DNA of 7,438 nt from Clostridia bacterium (GTDB taxonomy: Bacteria; Bacillota_A; Clostridia; Christensenellales; Borkfalkiaceae). Of the stretch, positions 5,815 through 7,438 are shown piece by piece. The stretch is from assembly GCA_017399665.1 (NCBI GenBank), contig JAFQBR010000027.1:1-7438 (forward strand). The letters run 5' to 3'. The first letter of the stretch is position 1; each line of letters starts with the position of its first letter. The notes beneath the pieces were generated by a model. The model worked only from the letters and a program-made list of their open reading frames with translations, searched no databases and was not told where the DNA came from. The position numbers were made by a program, and so were the translations under genes.

Positions 5815-6285
5815 TTAATACGTTACTTTGTCTAGGCGAACACTATAAGCCCCAGATGGTGCTTCAACTGTACCGTTTTCGCCAACGCGTTTACCTAAAA
5901 GAGCTTTACCGATGGGTGATTCGTTAGAGATTTTACCTGCCTTAAAGTCAGCTTCGGTAGTACCAACAACGGTAAAGGTGTATTGTTTATTATCAGTTAA
6001 ATCGGTAAAGGTAATAGTAGAACCAACGCCTGCTACGTCCTTTTTGGTGTTAACTGTAATAACTTCGGCATGTTTAAGCTTATTTTCGATTTCAACGATT
6101 TCACCTTCGATAAGCGCTTGTTCGTTTTTCGCTGCGTCGTATTCTGCGTTTTCTGATAAGTCACCAAATTCTCTTGCTGCTTTAATACGCTCTGTAATTT
6201 CAGGGCGTTTAACCATTTTTAAAAGCTCAAGTCTTTTCTCTAGCTCTAATTTACCTTCTTCGGTTAAAATTACTTTTTCAATCAT
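5815..6285 (-). CDS. greA: Transcription elongation factor GreA
   Basis: This full-length 156-residue GreA rescues backtracked RNA polymerase by reaching through the secondary channel and stimulating cleavage of the RNA 3' end. Visible support: an N-terminal coiled coil at about 1-75 with the family signature REFGDLSENAEYDAAKNEQ (38-56), whose tip acids Asp42 and Glu45 are those expected to position the catalytic metal. A C-terminal FKBP-like domain begins near 85 and includes ISNESPIGKALLGKRVGE (119-136). Length and both signatures match GreA rather than GreB or Rnk. The ATG at 6285 has an AGAGG site about 7 nt upstream. It starts 24 nt after the alaS stop, so the two are probably co-transcribed; no separate promoter is evident. 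Its stop codon touches the edge of repeat array B. Confidence 0.97.
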   Translation of the reverse strand: MIEKVILTEEGKLELEKRLELLKMVKRPEITERIKAAREFGDLSENAEYDAAKNEQALIEGEIVEIENKLKHAEVITVNTKKDVAGVGSTITFTDLTDNKQYTFTVVGTTEADFKAGKISNESPIGKALLGKRVGENGTVEAPSGAYSVRLDKVTY

Positions 6286-6309
6286 TTCTATACCTCTTAA
6301 TTTATTTGA

Positions 6310-7438
6310 TTATTTTTGTAAAATAGCTTTAATTCTTCTTACACCGCTTGAAGAAGACTGTTCTTTGACGATTTTAAATACGCCAAGATCGCCTGTTTGT
6401 TTAGCGTGAGGGCCACCGCAAATTTCTTTGCTGTATTCGCCCATTGTATAAACCTTAACCTTGTCGCCATATTTGCTTTCGAATAAGCCGATAGCCCCTT
6501 GAGCTTTAGCTTCTTCAACCGTCATTTCTTCCATAATTACGGGAACGTTTGCTTGAATTGCTTGGTTTACAAGCTTTTCTACTTCTGCGATTTCTTCAGC
6601 CGTCATAGGTCTGCCAAAGTTAAAGTCAAAACGTAAACGTTCAACGGTAATATTAGAACCGCGTTGGCTAACTGAAGGATCAAGCACCTTTCTTAATGCA
6701 GCCTGCATAAGGTGAGTTGCTGTGTGAAGGTGTGCGGTTGCTTCTGAAGAGTCTGCAAGACCGCCCTTGAATTTTTGTTCAGCACCGGCAGAAGATTTCT
6801 TTTGGTGTTCGCTAAATGCGTTTTTATAGCCTTCTACGTCTACTTCCTTACCAGCTTCCTTAGCAAGCTCTTGAGTCATTTCTAGGGGGAAACCGTAAGT
6901 ATCGTATAAACGGAATGCAGTTTTGCCGGGGAATACGCTACCGGGAACGTGAGTGATTACCTTGTTGAATTCCTTTAAGCCTTCCTCTAAAGCCTTACCG
7001 AACTTTTCTTCTTCCTTGTCTAGTTCTGTATAAATTCTATTTTCGTTTTGTTTAAGTTCGGGGTAAACGTCTTTATACTTTTCAACGTAGCAAGCAGCAA
7101 TATGTCTCAAATTGCCACCGGGAAGACCAATTTGACGAGAGAAACGAACTGCGCGTCTGATAAGACGTCTTAAAATATAACCTTGGTCTACGTTAGAAGG
7201 AACAATTCCTCTGTAATCTCCAAGCATAAAGGTTGCTGTTCTAATATGGTCAAGAATAATTCTGAAAGCTCTTGTTTCCTCTGCATTTTCGCCGTAAGTT
7301 TTACCAGAAAGCTTTTGAATTTCTGCCTTTGCGCCTTCAAATAAGTCAGTATCGTAAACGCTGGGTGTGCCGTTGATTGTGCAAAGAGTTCTTTCAAGCC
7401 CCATACCCGTATCTACGTTACGCTGAGAAAGCTTTGAA
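6310..7438 (-). CDS. alaS: Compact alanyl-tRNA synthetase, 5' part missing
   Basis: The last 375 residues are in the window. The enzyme charges tRNA-Ala and clears mischarged Ser or Gly. Visible support: class II motif 3 RNVDTGMGLER at the window edge; the tRNA-recognition helix YILRRLIRRAVRF (visible residues 87-99); DTYGFPLEMTQE; and the editing-domain metal sites HTATH (238-242) and CGGPH (340-344). Two parts of canonical AlaRS are absent. Only about 50 residues separate YGFPLE from HTATH, against roughly 150 in E. coli from memory, so the beta-barrel carrying TPFYAESGGQ is missing. The protein also stops just after SGVRRIKAILQK, with no linker or DHHA1/C-Ala domain. The end is clean, followed by a normally spaced greA. 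The motif GSNITVERLRFDF suggests a natural compact lineage of AlaRS, not a broken gene. Confidence 0.95.
   Translation of the reverse strand, partial: SKLSQRNVDTGMGLERTLCTINGTPSVYDTDLFEGAKAEIQKLSGKTYGENAEETRAFRIILDHIRTATFMLGDYRGIVPSNVDQGYILRRLIRRAVRFSRQIGLPGGNLRHIAACYVEKYKDVYPELKQNENRIYTELDKEEEKFGKALEEGLKEFNKVITHVPGSVFPGKTAFRLYDTYGFPLEMTQELAKEAGKEVDVEGYKNAFSEHQKKSSAGAEQKFKGGLADSSEATAHLHTATHLMQAALRKVLDPSVSQRGSNITVERLRFDFNFGRPMTAEEIAEVEKLVNQAIQANVPVIMEEMTVEEAKAQGAIGLFESKYGDKVKVYTMGEYSKEICGGPHAKQTGDLGVFKIVKEQSSSSGVRRIKAILQK

Noticed and set aside
5912..6409. A 165-codon open frame on the plus strand opposite greA and the end of alaS
   Set aside because: It is antisense to two well-identified genes, Ser/Leu-rich as expected from reading greA backwards, and matches no known protein pattern.

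Overview
The window reads as chromosomal core-genome DNA from a low-GC Gram-positive, most likely an uncultured gut-type member of the Clostridia. The basis is A/T-rich codon use, strong Shine-Dalgarno sites before the complete genes, and a gene order echoing the Bacillus subtilis yaaO-(tmk)-holB-yaaT/ricT-(yabA)-yabB neighbourhood. GC content was judged by eye, and the organism call is inference. All recognisable genes lie on the minus strand, so transcription runs from high to low coordinates.

In order of transcription: (1) 7438-6310 holds the 3' part of alaS, a compact alanyl-tRNA synthetase that ends straight after its editing domain. 24 nt later comes greA (6285-5815), the transcript cleavage factor. 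(2) 5814-5311 is a gene-free stretch of about 500 bp. Most of it is repeat array B, a run of diverged, partly shortened copies of a structured element. (3) 5310-1072 is a tight four-gene run: a membrane-anchored protein of unknown function, a PLP-dependent Orn/Lys/Arg-type decarboxylase (YaaO family), holB (clamp-loader delta') and ricT/yaaT (PSP1 domain). Gaps are 25 nt, 12 nt and a 16-nt overlap, so this is very probably one operon. (4) 1071-521 is a second gene-free stretch with repeat array A: three tandem units of exactly 128 bp, then degenerate remnants and probable intrinsic terminators. (5) 520-1 is the start of a trmN6/yabB-type tRNA methyltransferase that runs off the window.

The protein genes are mostly housekeeping: translation, transcription fidelity, replication, RNA processing and tRNA modification. 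The unusual material is the repeat family. Both arrays begin within a few bases of the stop codon of the preceding gene. Each unit has a small A/T hairpin followed by a nested stem structure of about 80 nt. At least two helices are kept by compensatory base changes between copies, which suggests selection on a folded RNA or single-stranded DNA rather than a decaying duplication. I do not recognise the family. It is the best candidate here for something undescribed.
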